From positions 3,332,501 to 3,396,500 of the forward strand of contig CP019797.1 in NCBI GenBank assembly GCA_002951995.1: DNA of 64,000 bases, written 5' to 3'. Made by a program: the position numbers and the translations under genes. The first letter of the stretch is position 1; each line of letters opens with the position of its first letter. Shown here one piece after another: positions 26,113 to 33,697 of this stretch. This DNA comes from Stenotrophomonas acidaminiphila. Its GTDB lineage: Bacteria > Pseudomonadota > Gammaproteobacteria > Xanthomonadales > Xanthomonadaceae. The notes under the pieces are model-generated. The model had not been told where the DNA came from. It saw only the letters and a program-made list of their open reading frames with translations, and ran no database searches.

Positions 26113-27761
26113 GCGTGTTCCTTCAGTTGCGTGGCGGCCCAGGCGGCGAGTTTCTCGCGGCCGATCTTGGCGTTGTGGCGGATATCGACCGGGAACCCGG
26201 CATGGCGCAGGAAATGGCCGATGCCAGCCAGGTGCGGGTGGCGTGCGGCCAGTGTGCGCAGCTGTGGCTCGACCGTGGCCGCATCGGCGCCGGGCAGCAG
26301 TTCATAGCACAGCACCGGCAACTGTCTGCCGAACTCGCCGACGCCGACCAGCGCGGTGCGGCGCACGCCGGGTACGGTGTTGAACACCGGCTCGGCCTGT
26401 TCGGTGTACAGCGGCCCGGTGGCGGTTTCCACGCGCTGGGTCTTGCGCCCGCAGAACCACAGCCGGCCGTGGTCGTCGAACCAGCCGACATCGCCCATGC
26501 GGTGCACGATGCGTTCGCCGCCATCGCCCAGCACCTCGCGGATCTTGGCCGCGGCGGTGGCCTGCGGGCGGTTGTAGTAGCTGTCGGTGGTGGTGGGGCC
26601 GGCGACGGTGATCTCGCCCACCTGCCCGGCGGGCAGTTCGCGTACGCCGCTCCAGTCGGGGATCGGCGCGTCGTCGATGGCGATGATGCGCACCACGTTC
26701 GGCGCCACCACGCGGCCGACGCAGGTGCCGGCGCCGGCTTCGGTCGCCTCGCGGGTGTCCTCCAGCTCGCGGCCTTCGATGACCGCCACCGGCAGGCATT
26801 CGGTGGCGCCGTAGGGCGTCCAGAACTGCGCGTGCGCCGGCAGCAGTCCGCGCATCCTGGCCACGATCTGCGGGGGTACCGGCGCGCCGGCCGAGGTCAC
26901 CCGGGTCACCGTCGGCAGCGGCTGGCCGTGCTCGGCCAGCACCCGCATCAGCGCCGGCGAGCCGAACAGCTGGGTCACGCCGAAGCGGGCGATGGCGTCG
27001 TGCAGCCGGCGCGGGTCGGCGCTGCCCGGCCGGGTCGGGTCCATGTCCGGAATCACGCTGGTCAGCCCCAGCGCCGGGTCGAACAACGCGAACGGCGGGA
27101 AGGTCGGCAGATCCACGCCGCCGGCCTCGATGCCGAAGGCATTGCGCAGCAGTTCCACCTGGCCCAGGAAATGGCGGTGGCGGTAGACCACGCCCTTGGG
27201 CACCCCCGTCGAACCGCTGGTGAACAGGATCGCGGCGACGTCGTCGGGCGCGGTGTCGGCCAGCTGGCTGCCGGCACCGGCGCCGGCCGCCTCGATCTTC
27301 GCCAGGGTGGTGCCACCCCAGCCCCAGCGGCTGCCGACCGTGACCAGCCGGGTGGCCGATTTCGCCCAGCCCAGCAGCAGCCGCGCCACGTGCGCCAGGC
27401 CGATGCCGACGAAGGCCTGCGGCTGCGCCTCGTCCAGGCACTGGCGCAGCGCGCGGCGGTCGATGCCGGGGTCGACCAGCACCGGCACCGCGCCGATCTT
27501 GAACAGGGCGAACATCAGCAGGAAGAACGCCGGCCCCGGGCGCACCATCACCACCGTGCGCACGCCACGGCCGATGCCATGGGCGGCCAGGCCGGCGGCG
27601 ATGGCGTCGCTGCGGGCATCCAGGGTGCGGTAGTCCAGGGCCACGTCGTAGGCGGCCATGCCGCCGGCGCCGGGCCGGCCGGGGCAGCGGATGGCGATCT
27701 GGTCGGGCCGTTCGCGCGCCAGTTGCGGCAGGCGCGCGGCGATGTTGCACGGTTCGTTCAT
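26109..27761 (-). CDS. oleC: OleC, beta-lactone synthetase (AMP-forming family)
   Basis: 550-residue adenylate-forming enzyme. The phosphate-binding loop is [13 protein letters not shown]; further cores are [31 protein letters not shown] and the C-terminal hinge/lysine region [14 protein letters not shown]. By family knowledge OleC activates the beta-hydroxy acid with ATP and closes it to a beta-lactone instead of forming a CoA ester. ATG at 27761 has AGGA close by. It is coupled to oleD; oleB lies upstream on the same strand, separated by a + strand ykgJ-like gene. Confidence 0.93.
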   Translation of the reverse strand: MNEPCNIAARLPQLARERPDQIAIRCPGRPGAGGMAAYDVALDYRTLDARSDAIAAGLAAHGIGRGVRTVVMVRPGPAFFLLMFALFKIGAVPVLVDPGIDRRALRQCLDEAQPQAFVGIGLAHVARLLLGWAKSATRLVTVGSRWGWGGTTLAKIEAAGAGAGSQLADTAPDDVAAILFTSGSTGVPKGVVYRHRHFLGQVELLRNAFGIEAGGVDLPTFPPFALFDPALGLTSVIPDMDPTRPGSADPRRLHDAIARFGVTQLFGSPALMRVLAEHGQPLPTVTRVTSAGAPVPPQIVARMRGLLPAHAQFWTPYGATECLPVAVIEGRELEDTREATEAGAGTCVGRVVAPNVVRIIAIDDAPIPDWSGVRELPAGQVGEITVAGPTTTDSYYNRPQATAAAKIREVLGDGGERIVHRMGDVGWFDDHGRLWFCGRKTQRVETATGPLYTEQAEPVFNTVPGVRRTALVGVGEFGRQLPVLCYELLPGADAATVEPQLRTLAARHPHLAGIGHFLRHAGFPVDIRHNAKIGREKLAAWAATQLKEHA

Positions 27762-27863
27762 CTTCCTATTGTCGCCGCTGAAGAAAATTCTTGCGCGTGG
27801 CCCGGCCGCGTGGAAAATTTTCCACCTCCTCCCGCCCGCACCGCCGCCCGAAGGCCGGCCGCC

Positions 27864-28280
27864 ATGCTCCATCCCTGCCTCACCTGCGGCGCCTGCTGCA
27901 CCCAGTACCGCGTCGCCTTCCACTGGATGGAATCGGACGAGGTCACCGAAGGCGGCGTGCCGCACCAGCTGACCGAACGCCTGGATGCGCACCGGCTGTG
28001 TATGCGCGGCACCTATTCGGACCCGATCCGCTGCGTGGCGCTGGATTCGGAGATCGGCGTGTATTCGCGCTGCAGCATCCACCCCAACCGCCCCAGCGTA
28101 TGCCGCGAGGTCGATGCCTCGTGGGAATACGGCAAGGCCAGTTCGCAGTGCGACCGCGCGCGCATCGCCCATGGCATGGCGCCGCTGACCCTGGCCGACT
28201 GGCGCTGGCGCGACGACGCCGACAACGACGACCATCCGGACGACAGCGGCAACAGCCCGTCCTCGCCACGCGCGGCTTGA
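27864..28280 (+). CDS. YkgJ-family cysteine-cluster protein
   Basis: 138-residue protein with the N-terminal Cys cluster CLTCGACCTQYRV and further Cys in RCSIHPNRPSVCREVDASW, the pattern of the YkgJ (zinc or iron-sulfur cluster-binding) family. The C-terminal 30 residues are acidic and low complexity. Function unknown. It is encoded on the opposite strand between oleC and oleB, so it is not part of the ole transcript. Its downstream end converges with oleB. Confidence 0.87.
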   Translation: MLHPCLTCGACCTQYRVAFHWMESDEVTEGGVPHQLTERLDAHRLCMRGTYSDPIRCVALDSEIGVYSRCSIHPNRPSVCREVDASWEYGKASSQCDRARIAHGMAPLTLADWRWRDDADNDDHPDDSGNSPSSPRAA

Positions 28281-28307
28281 GCGCGGATTCGCGCTGCGCC
28301 ACCCCAC

Positions 28308-28326
28308 GGTTTGCATTGCAAACCGC
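28308..28326. repeat. Palindrome in the ykgJ/oleB convergent gap
   Basis: CGGTTTGCATTGCAAACCG is a perfect palindrome about a central base, lying between converging genes. It may act as a termination hairpin or a protein-binding site. No T-run follows. Nothing else is evident in the 178-bp gap. Confidence 0.4.
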
Positions 28327-28458
28327 GGGCCCCGGCTCACCCTTTTCCAGATCCCCCGCGCCTGTCGGCGCGCGCCCTTGACCCAAGGGGGCGCTTCGTT
28401 GGTCGCAGATGGCGCCAGGCCGTCGCGTTGCAGGAGCAGGGCAGGGGCACGCCGAGGC

Positions 28459-29349
28459 TCAGTCGAGCGGGTTGCGCTCCAGGAAGGCCCGCACCGCCGG
28501 CACGATGACGACGTGCTTGTCTTCGAGCACGTAGTGGTTGGCGTCCTCGAAGGCCATCACTTCGGCCTGCGGCAACGCCTTGCGGAAGCCGGCAAGGAAG
28601 TGGTGGTCGAAGCAGATGTCGCGCAGGCCCCAGGCGATGAATGCCGGGCGGTCGGCGAAGGACGGCAGCGCCGCGGCGGCGCGCTCCAGCAGCGGCCAGG
28701 CCTTGTCGGCGGGGGACAGCGGGATGTCCTGCATGAAACGGATGGTGGCGATGCGGTTGGCCCAGCTGTCATAGGGCGCCACGTAGGCGCGGCGCACGTC
28801 GGCCGGCATGCGCCGCGACACGCCCAGCCACGAGGCGCCGGCCGAGAACGCATTGAAGGTGCGGATGAACCACTCGCCCGGTTTCCAGTGCCGGCCCATG
28901 GCGATCTGCCACGGCATCGGCTTCTCCGCCGGCAGCGGGAACGCCGCGGTGTTGGTGATGACCAGCCGCCTGACCTGGGCATGGTGGGCCAGCGCCCAGC
29001 CGAAGCCGATCATGCCGCCCCAGTCATGCACCGCCAGCGTCACCGGGCCGCGGATGCCGAGGTGGTCGAGCAGCGCGGTGAGGTCGTCCACCCGCGACTG
29101 CAGGGTGTAGTCGTAGCGGCTGTCGTCCGGTTTGTCGGACAGGCCCATGCCGATGTGGTCGGGGACGATGCAGCGATATTTATCGCTCAGGCCGTTGACC
29201 AGGTGCCGCCACAGGTAGCTCCACGACGGATTGCCGTGCAGCATCACGACCACCTCGCCGTCGCGCGGGCCTTCGTCGATGTAGTTCATCGACAGGCCGG
29301 GGCGGACATCGAAACGGTGGCGGGTGGCGGGGTAACCGGGAAAGTTCAA
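28459..29349 (-). CDS. oleB: OleB, beta-lactone decarboxylase (alpha/beta hydrolase, haloalkane dehalogenase-like)
   Basis: About 296 residues. The oxyanion segment HGNPSWSYLWR, nucleophile Asp109 in VHDWGGMIG (not Ser), acid in WGLRDICFD, and catalytic His in DANHYVLED define a haloalkane-dehalogenase-type hydrolase. In ole clusters it is the beta-lactone decarboxylase that releases the cis-olefin and CO2. There is no ATG before residue 21; a TTG at 29349, giving the family-like N-terminus NFPGYPATRHRF, is chosen, and longer TTG starts exist. It lies upstream of oleC with the + strand ykgJ-like gene between them. Confidence 0.9.
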   Translation of the reverse strand: MNFPGYPATRHRFDVRPGLSMNYIDEGPRDGEVVVMLHGNPSWSYLWRHLVNGLSDKYRCIVPDHIGMGLSDKPDDSRYDYTLQSRVDDLTALLDHLGIRGPVTLAVHDWGGMIGFGWALAHHAQVRRLVITNTAAFPLPAEKPMPWQIAMGRHWKPGEWFIRTFNAFSAGASWLGVSRRMPADVRRAYVAPYDSWANRIATIRFMQDIPLSPADKAWPLLERAAAALPSFADRPAFIAWGLRDICFDHHFLAGFRKALPQAEVMAFEDANHYVLEDKHVVIVPAVRAFLERNPLD

Positions 29350-29479
29350 GCGCGGACCTGTCTGGATCGGATACGTCCGCCGCGGACGCTGCCGGCGGCG
29401 GACGATGGACGGATGGCCCGTTGCGGGCGCGTCAGATTGTCGTGCCAAACCGCCGGATTGACCAGTTCGGACGCGCCGC

Positions 29480-30157
29480 TCAGCCGCAGCTCGTCTTGAA
29501 CGACGCCGACGAGGCGGACCCGATCGACAGCAGGATCACCCGGCAACTCTGCCCGGCCGCGCTCTGGTAGGCGATGGAATCCCCGCTTTTCAGCCACCTG
29601 GTCTGGTCGTCCTGCCCACCCGCGCTGATGCTGACCTGGGCGCTGGAGGAGCGGATCATCTGCACGCCCAGCACCGACGACGCGTCCAGCGCCATCCCCG
29701 TGTTCTCGGACAGGATGATGTCGTAACCGCCCTGGACCCCCGACTGCCGGCCGGCCACCTGCGACAGCCGCTCGTTCTCCTGCCTGGCCAGCGACAGCTG
29801 GGCGAACAGGCCCGCGTTCATGGCCTTCATCTCCCCGACCGCCCCCTTCACCTCGGCCAGCGCCGCGCGTCCGCCGCCGTCCACCGAACTGCCGAGCGCG
29901 CCCAGGCTGTCCTGCAGTTTCTTGAACGCGGCGTCCTGGTCTTCCTTCATGCGCACCAGATAGGCGTCCGGATCGCGGAACTTGTCGCGCACATGGCCAT
30001 AGGCCTCGCTGCCCGCCACGCCCACCGCGAGCAGGGCCAGCGCCACCAGCGTGCGCTTGACCGGTTCGCCCTTGCTCGCGCTGTCGCGTTGTCCCCAGTA
30101 CCAGCCCAGCGCGCGCCGGACCATCCCCTGCCGTGCCGGCGGATCGCTCTTCTCCAC
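29480..30157 (-). CDS. Hypothetical membrane/coiled-coil protein, start uncertain at an A10 tract
   Basis: About 225 residues from a GTG at 30157. One membrane helix (RTLVALALLAVGVAGSEAYG) is followed by a heptad-like helical region (residues ~65-130, with QDAAFKKLQDSLGAL and LARQENERLSQVAGRQ) and a C-terminal beta-rich domain ending SASFKTSCG. No family recognised. An ATG at 30194 with AGGGGG upstream is followed directly by ten A residues; in the frame as read it gives a nonsense protein, but with one A fewer it gives MEKKRDNDKGAAVEKSD and joins this frame. Expression may depend on slippage, or the count is wrong. An ATG at 30124 is also possible. Confidence 0.6.
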   Translation of the reverse strand: MEKSDPPARQGMVRRALGWYWGQRDSASKGEPVKRTLVALALLAVGVAGSEAYGHVRDKFRDPDAYLVRMKEDQDAAFKKLQDSLGALGSSVDGGGRAALAEVKGAVGEMKAMNAGLFAQLSLARQENERLSQVAGRQSGVQGGYDIILSENTGMALDASSVLGVQMIRSSSAQVSISAGGQDDQTRWLKSGDSIAYQSAAGQSCRVILLSIGSASSASFKTSCG

Positions 30158-30180
30158 CGCAGCACCCTTGTCGTTGTCCC

Positions 30181-30190
30181 TTTTTTTTTT
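30181..30190 (-). repeat. A10 homopolymer directly after a possible start codon
   Basis: Ten T on the + strand (ten A in the mRNA sense) directly follow ATGG at 30194-30191. Ten A put the ATG out of frame with the downstream gene; nine would put it in frame. It is a candidate contingency/slippage tract or a read-length error. Confidence 0.6.
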
Positions 30191-30312
30191 CCATGACGCC
30201 CCCTGATGGCTCGATAGCGCGAAGCCGGCAAGCGCGCTTCGCGCTCCGAGCATAATCCAGGCACAGGCGTACCGCCCGCGCATGCCTCCAGCCATGGGAG
30301 AGGAAGAAGGAC

Positions 30313-30900
30313 ATGCACGACTTCGATGCGCTGATGGCACGCATCCGCGCCTGCCGGCTCTGCCAGGCGCAGTTGCCGCTGGGCTGCCGTCCGGTGCTGC
30401 AGGCCTCGCCGGGCACGCGCCTGCTGATCGTCAGCCAGGCGCCGGGGCGCAAGGTGCACGAGACCGGCATTCCCTTCAACGATCCCAGCGGCGAGCGCCT
30501 GCGCGGCTGGCTGGGGATCGACTGGCCGACGTTCTACGACGCCGCCAGGGTCGCCATCGTGCCGATGGGCTTCTGCTTCCCCGGCACCGGCAGCAACGGC
30601 GACCTGCCGCCGCGCCCCGAATGCGCCCCCACGTGGCATCCGCAGTTGCTGCCACGGCTGGAACAACTGCGCCTCACGCTGGCGATCGGCCAGTACGCAC
30701 AGGCCGGCCTGCTCGGCGACCGACGCGGCCGCACGCTCACCGGGACCGTGCAGGCCTGGCGCCAGCACCTGCAGCGCGGCGTGCTGCCGCTGCCCCACCC
30801 CAGCCCGCGCAACCGGCTGTGGCTGGTGCGCAACCCGTGGTTCGAAAGCGACCTGCTGCCGGTACTGCGCGCGCGGGTGGCCGACGCGCTGGCCGGCTGA
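30313..30900 (+). CDS. Uracil-DNA glycosylase superfamily protein
   Basis: 195-residue UDG-superfamily protein. Motif 1 is LLIVSQAPGRKVHETGIPF, with NDPSGERLRGWLGI after it, and motif 2 is LPLPHPSPRN with the expected His. RIRACRLCQAQ holds a C-x2-C pair near the N-terminus, as in iron-sulfur UDG families, but the remaining cluster Cys are not clear. It probably removes damaged bases; the substrate class cannot be settled. It lies on the + strand between oleA and oleB, with the SEC-C gene. Confidence 0.85.
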   Translation: MHDFDALMARIRACRLCQAQLPLGCRPVLQASPGTRLLIVSQAPGRKVHETGIPFNDPSGERLRGWLGIDWPTFYDAARVAIVPMGFCFPGTGSNGDLPPRPECAPTWHPQLLPRLEQLRLTLAIGQYAQAGLLGDRRGRTLTGTVQAWRQHLQRGVLPLPHPSPRNRLWLVRNPWFESDLLPVLRARVADALAG

Positions 30901-31054
30901 GCCGGCCGAGCACCGCGATCCCCATGCCGACCAGCGCCGGATACAGCTAAAGCGGAACGTCGCGCCTGCCGGCCCGATCCGCTGCGATCCGCGCGGATGC
31001 GGGATCCAGGCCCGCAGCGACTACCATGCACGCCCACCCCACCGAGCGGCCGCC

Positions 31055-31782
31055 ATGTCCACGCCTCCCAGTTTCCTCGACGACCACCAGATCGAACGGC
31101 TGTCCAGCCTGCTCGAACAGCGCGCGGTGCCCTTCAAGGGCCTCAACCTCGAAGCGCTGGACGGCTTCCTGTCGGCCCTGGTCGTCGCGCCGGTGGCTGC
31201 ACCGCCGGGCCAATGGCAGCCGCAGGTCTGGGGCGGCCAGGCACCGCGCTGGAACGACGAGGACGAAGCCCTGCAGGTACAGGACCTGCTGATGGGCCAC
31301 TGGAACATGTGCGCCGCGCGCGCGCGGTTCGAGGGCGACGACCTGCCCGACCATCTCGCGCCGCTGATGTGGTTGCCGGAGGACCCGGAGCAGGCCGAGG
31401 AAGCCCTGGACGAATCCGAGCTGGATGTCGGCCGGGACTGGGCGATGGGCTTTTTCACCGCGGTCATGCTGCATGAAGCGCAATGGGACGCGTGGCTGGA
31501 CGAACACGCATGGATCGAGGAGATCTTCGACCTGCTCGACCAGCTGGCCAGCGGCGAACGGATCGATCCGGAGAACCCCGACGCCCCGCCGGCCAGGGTC
31601 AGCTATCGCGAACGCCTGGATATCTGCATGGAACTGCCGGCGATGCTGGCCGACCTCAACCACCACCGCGTGGATACCCTGACCCGCGCGTGCCGATCCG
31701 CCGCGACGCCGGACCCGGCCGCAACGACGACTGCCCCTGCGGCAGCGGAAAGAAATACAAGAAGTGCTGCGGGCTGAACTGA
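31055..31782 (+). pseudogene. YecA/UPF0149-family protein with C-terminal SEC-C motif, frameshifted as read
   Basis: N-terminal ~205 residues are a YecA/UPF0149 domain ([53 protein letters not shown]). The frame then reads into junk after VDTLTR. Adding one base to the CCC run at 31683-31685 continues with [20 protein letters not shown] and the SEC-C zinc motif [14 protein letters not shown], ending GLN at 31782. That motif matches SecA-type tails, so the intact gene is about 242 residues. Function not established; SEC-C proteins are often linked to protein quality control. The defect is likely a base-calling error. Confidence 0.8.
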
Positions 31783-31962
31783 GCGCGCCCGGCAAGCCTG
31801 CCCAGCCGGTCGCTGCCGGGCGACGGAGCCACGACCAGCCCGGACGCGGGACACCGGGCCGGGGATCGCGCCACGCGCTCCCGCCCCGGTAGTGCGGGCC
31901 GCGGGCCCCGCCTCCGCCAGGCGCCTGGCTGGCGCCGACCTGCGCGGCGGGTGCTGTCACGT

Positions 31963-31994
31963 AAAACGCCCGCAAGTGCGGCTTGCGGGCGTTT
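31963..31994. terminator. Terminator between the yecA-like gene and oleA
   Basis: Perfect 13-bp arms AAACGCCCGCAAG / CTTGCGGGCGTTT around TGCGG, with a TTTT run on the - strand side. It serves oleA (reading left) and possibly the converging + strand gene. The rest of 31783-32049 shows nothing else. Confidence 0.75.
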
Positions 31995-32049
31995 CAGGGG
32001 CTCACACCGGTACGGCCGGGCGGGCCATTGCGGCAACGCAGCCGCTGGC

Positions 32050-33066
32050 TTACCAGACCACCTCGGCCATGGTGCAGTTCAGGCCCGAGCCGATGCCCAT
32101 CAGCGCCACGCGGTCGCCCTTCTTCAGCTTGCCCAGCTGGCGCAGCTTGCTCAGCACGATCGGCACCGACGCCGGGCCCACGTTGCCGTGCTCGCCGAAG
32201 ATGGTCATCACCTTCTTCGGGTCGATGCCGAACGCCTTGATGAAGGCGTTGGTATGCGGCTGGCTGACTTGGTGGATGACGAACTGGTCGATCTCGTCCA
32301 CCGCCCAGCCCAGCGCCTGGCGGGTGGCCTCGAAGGTCTTGGTGGCCAGCTTGATGCCTTCGATCAGCAGCAGCCGGGTGTCGGTGACCATGCGGTCCAG
32401 GTTGCCCACGCACAGCTTGTTCCACTGGTTGGCCGCGCGGGTCACGCCGCCCTTGTAGCGCGGCGCGTCGGGCACCAGCTCGGCGCGGGCCAGCACCATG
32501 GCGGCGGCACCGGAGCCGGTGGTCAGCGCGGCGAACTCGTCGCGCAGCTGCTGCGCGGTGACGTCGGGCGCGCTCATCCGCTCCAGGGTCTTTTCATAGA
32601 CCAGGTTGGAGCTTTCGCCGTCGACGATCAGCGCATAGTCGATGTCGCCGCGCTCGATCATGCGCGCGGCCACGTCCATGCCGTTGATGAAGGCCAGGCA
32701 GGCGTTGGCGATGTCGAAGGTGACGCAGTCCTCGCCGATGCCCAGGTTGCCCGAGACGATCGACGCGGTGGACGGCTCCAGGTAGTCGCGGCTGACCGAG
32801 GTGTTGACCAGCAGGCCGATACGGTCCGGCGACACGCCGGCGTCCTCCAGCGCCTTGCGCCCGGCCAGGGTGGCCGCGTCGGACGCCTGCGTACCCGGGT
32901 CCCACAGGCGGCGCGCATGGATGCCGGCGACATCGCCCAGCATGTCCGCACGGATGCCCAGACGGTCCAGCGTCGGCTGCAGACGCTCGTTGATTTCCTT
33001 GGAGGTCAGGGTATGCGGCGCGTCGACATGCGCCAGTCCCGCGATGGAGACATTCTGGAAGGGCAT
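32050..33066 (-). CDS. oleA: OleA, head-to-head acyl-CoA condensing thiolase
   Basis: 338 residues, the length known for Xanthomonas OleA, and near-identical over long stretches as I recall it (FQNVSIAGLAHVDAPHTLTS, GDVAGIHARRLWD, SRDYLEPSTASIVSGNLG). The catalytic Cys is Cys123 in IANACLAFING; the His is in FVIHQVSQPH and the Asn in IFGEHGNVGP. It condenses two fatty acyl-CoAs without decarboxylation to a beta-keto acid, the first step of olefin synthesis. It looks like FabH but the long-substrate OleA signature is clear. The ATG at 33066 has a poor ribosome site. It is 2.7 kb from oleB, with three unrelated genes between. Confidence 0.96.
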   Translation of the reverse strand: MPFQNVSIAGLAHVDAPHTLTSKEINERLQPTLDRLGIRADMLGDVAGIHARRLWDPGTQASDAATLAGRKALEDAGVSPDRIGLLVNTSVSRDYLEPSTASIVSGNLGIGEDCVTFDIANACLAFINGMDVAARMIERGDIDYALIVDGESSNLVYEKTLERMSAPDVTAQQLRDEFAALTTGSGAAAMVLARAELVPDAPRYKGGVTRAANQWNKLCVGNLDRMVTDTRLLLIEGIKLATKTFEATRQALGWAVDEIDQFVIHQVSQPHTNAFIKAFGIDPKKVMTIFGEHGNVGPASVPIVLSKLRQLGKLKKGDRVALMGIGSGLNCTMAEVVW

Positions 33067-33283
33067 CGGAAGGCGCCAGGACTCAGGCGAAGGGGGCGCC
33101 ATTCTAGCGGCTGCCCGGGTTTGACGCATCTTTAACGGTTTGCGGCCGCTGCGTATGGGGAGCGGACCGGCACCCGATCGGCCCGATGCCCGGCAGCGGG
33201 CGTGCTTCCGGGCGCCGCGTACGCCGGTGGCGGCCCCGCCCAACGCGGGCGGGCGACGCTGGCGCGGGCCCGCGCGCGTCGCG

Positions 33284-33595
33284 TCAGCGGCACTGCCAGG
33301 CGGCGTAGCGCTGGCTGCCGTCGGCCGGCGCGGCCAGGGCCTGGATCGCGTTGGCACCGGCACTGGGCGCCTCGTTGCGCGCCAGGGTTTCCAGCTCTTC
33401 CTGCACGCGCAGCGGGTTGCGGTTGTAGAAGCCGACCTTGCTCTTGACCGAGACCACGATCTCGCCCTTGGCCACGCAGCCCGGCGCCACCGGACCGGCC
33501 GGCAGCACGCGCACCGCCTTGCCACCGCTTTCGATCGGCACCCAGGTGCAGGCGGCGGTGCTGGCAATCAGGGCGGTAAGGAGCAGAGCGCGCAT
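33284..33595 (-). CDS. DUF4156-type small lipoprotein
   Basis: 103 residues. Lipoprotein signal LLTALIASTAAC (Cys16) followed by a small domain with VAPGCVAKGEIVVSVKSKVGFYNRN and EELETLARNEAPSAGANAIQAL, the pattern of DUF4156 proteins. Function unknown; likely outer-membrane or periplasmic. It lies downstream of the M16 protease gene on the same strand but is separated from it by a strong hairpin (33657-33686). The 217-bp gap to oleA holds no gene I can support. Confidence 0.85.
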   Translation of the reverse strand: MRALLLTALIASTAACTWVPIESGGKAVRVLPAGPVAPGCVAKGEIVVSVKSKVGFYNRNPLRVQEELETLARNEAPSAGANAIQALAAPADGSQRYAAWQCR

Positions 33596-33656
33596 GGACA
33601 GGTCCTTGTTGGAATCGGAACGGATTGTGCCGGGTATGGATGAATCGGTGATGATC

Positions 33657-33686
33657 CGCGGCCCGCTCCCGGGGGAGCGGGCCGCG
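33657..33686. terminator. Hairpin after the M16 protease gene
   Basis: CGCGGCCCGCTCCC and its exact complement GGGAGCGGGCCGCG separated by GG. Very stable stem just past the protease stop, without a T-run. Confidence 0.55.
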
Positions 33687-33697
33687 ATGGTGCTGCA

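Noticed and set aside
28459..29349. Haloalkane dehalogenase for the alpha/beta hydrolase
   Set aside because: The fold and Asp nucleophile match, but ole context makes beta-lactone decarboxylase the better call.
29346..30479. Alternative frame beginning MEKKKGQRQG in the coiled-coil gene
   Set aside because: It follows the ATG with ten A literally, but the product is Gly/Arg-rich and has no structure, while the neighbouring frame has a membrane helix, heptads and a sensible C-terminus.
32050..33066. FabH (3-oxoacyl-ACP synthase III) for the gene at 32-33 kb
   Set aside because: Length of 338 residues and long near-identity to Xanthomonas OleA, plus oleBCD nearby, identify OleA.
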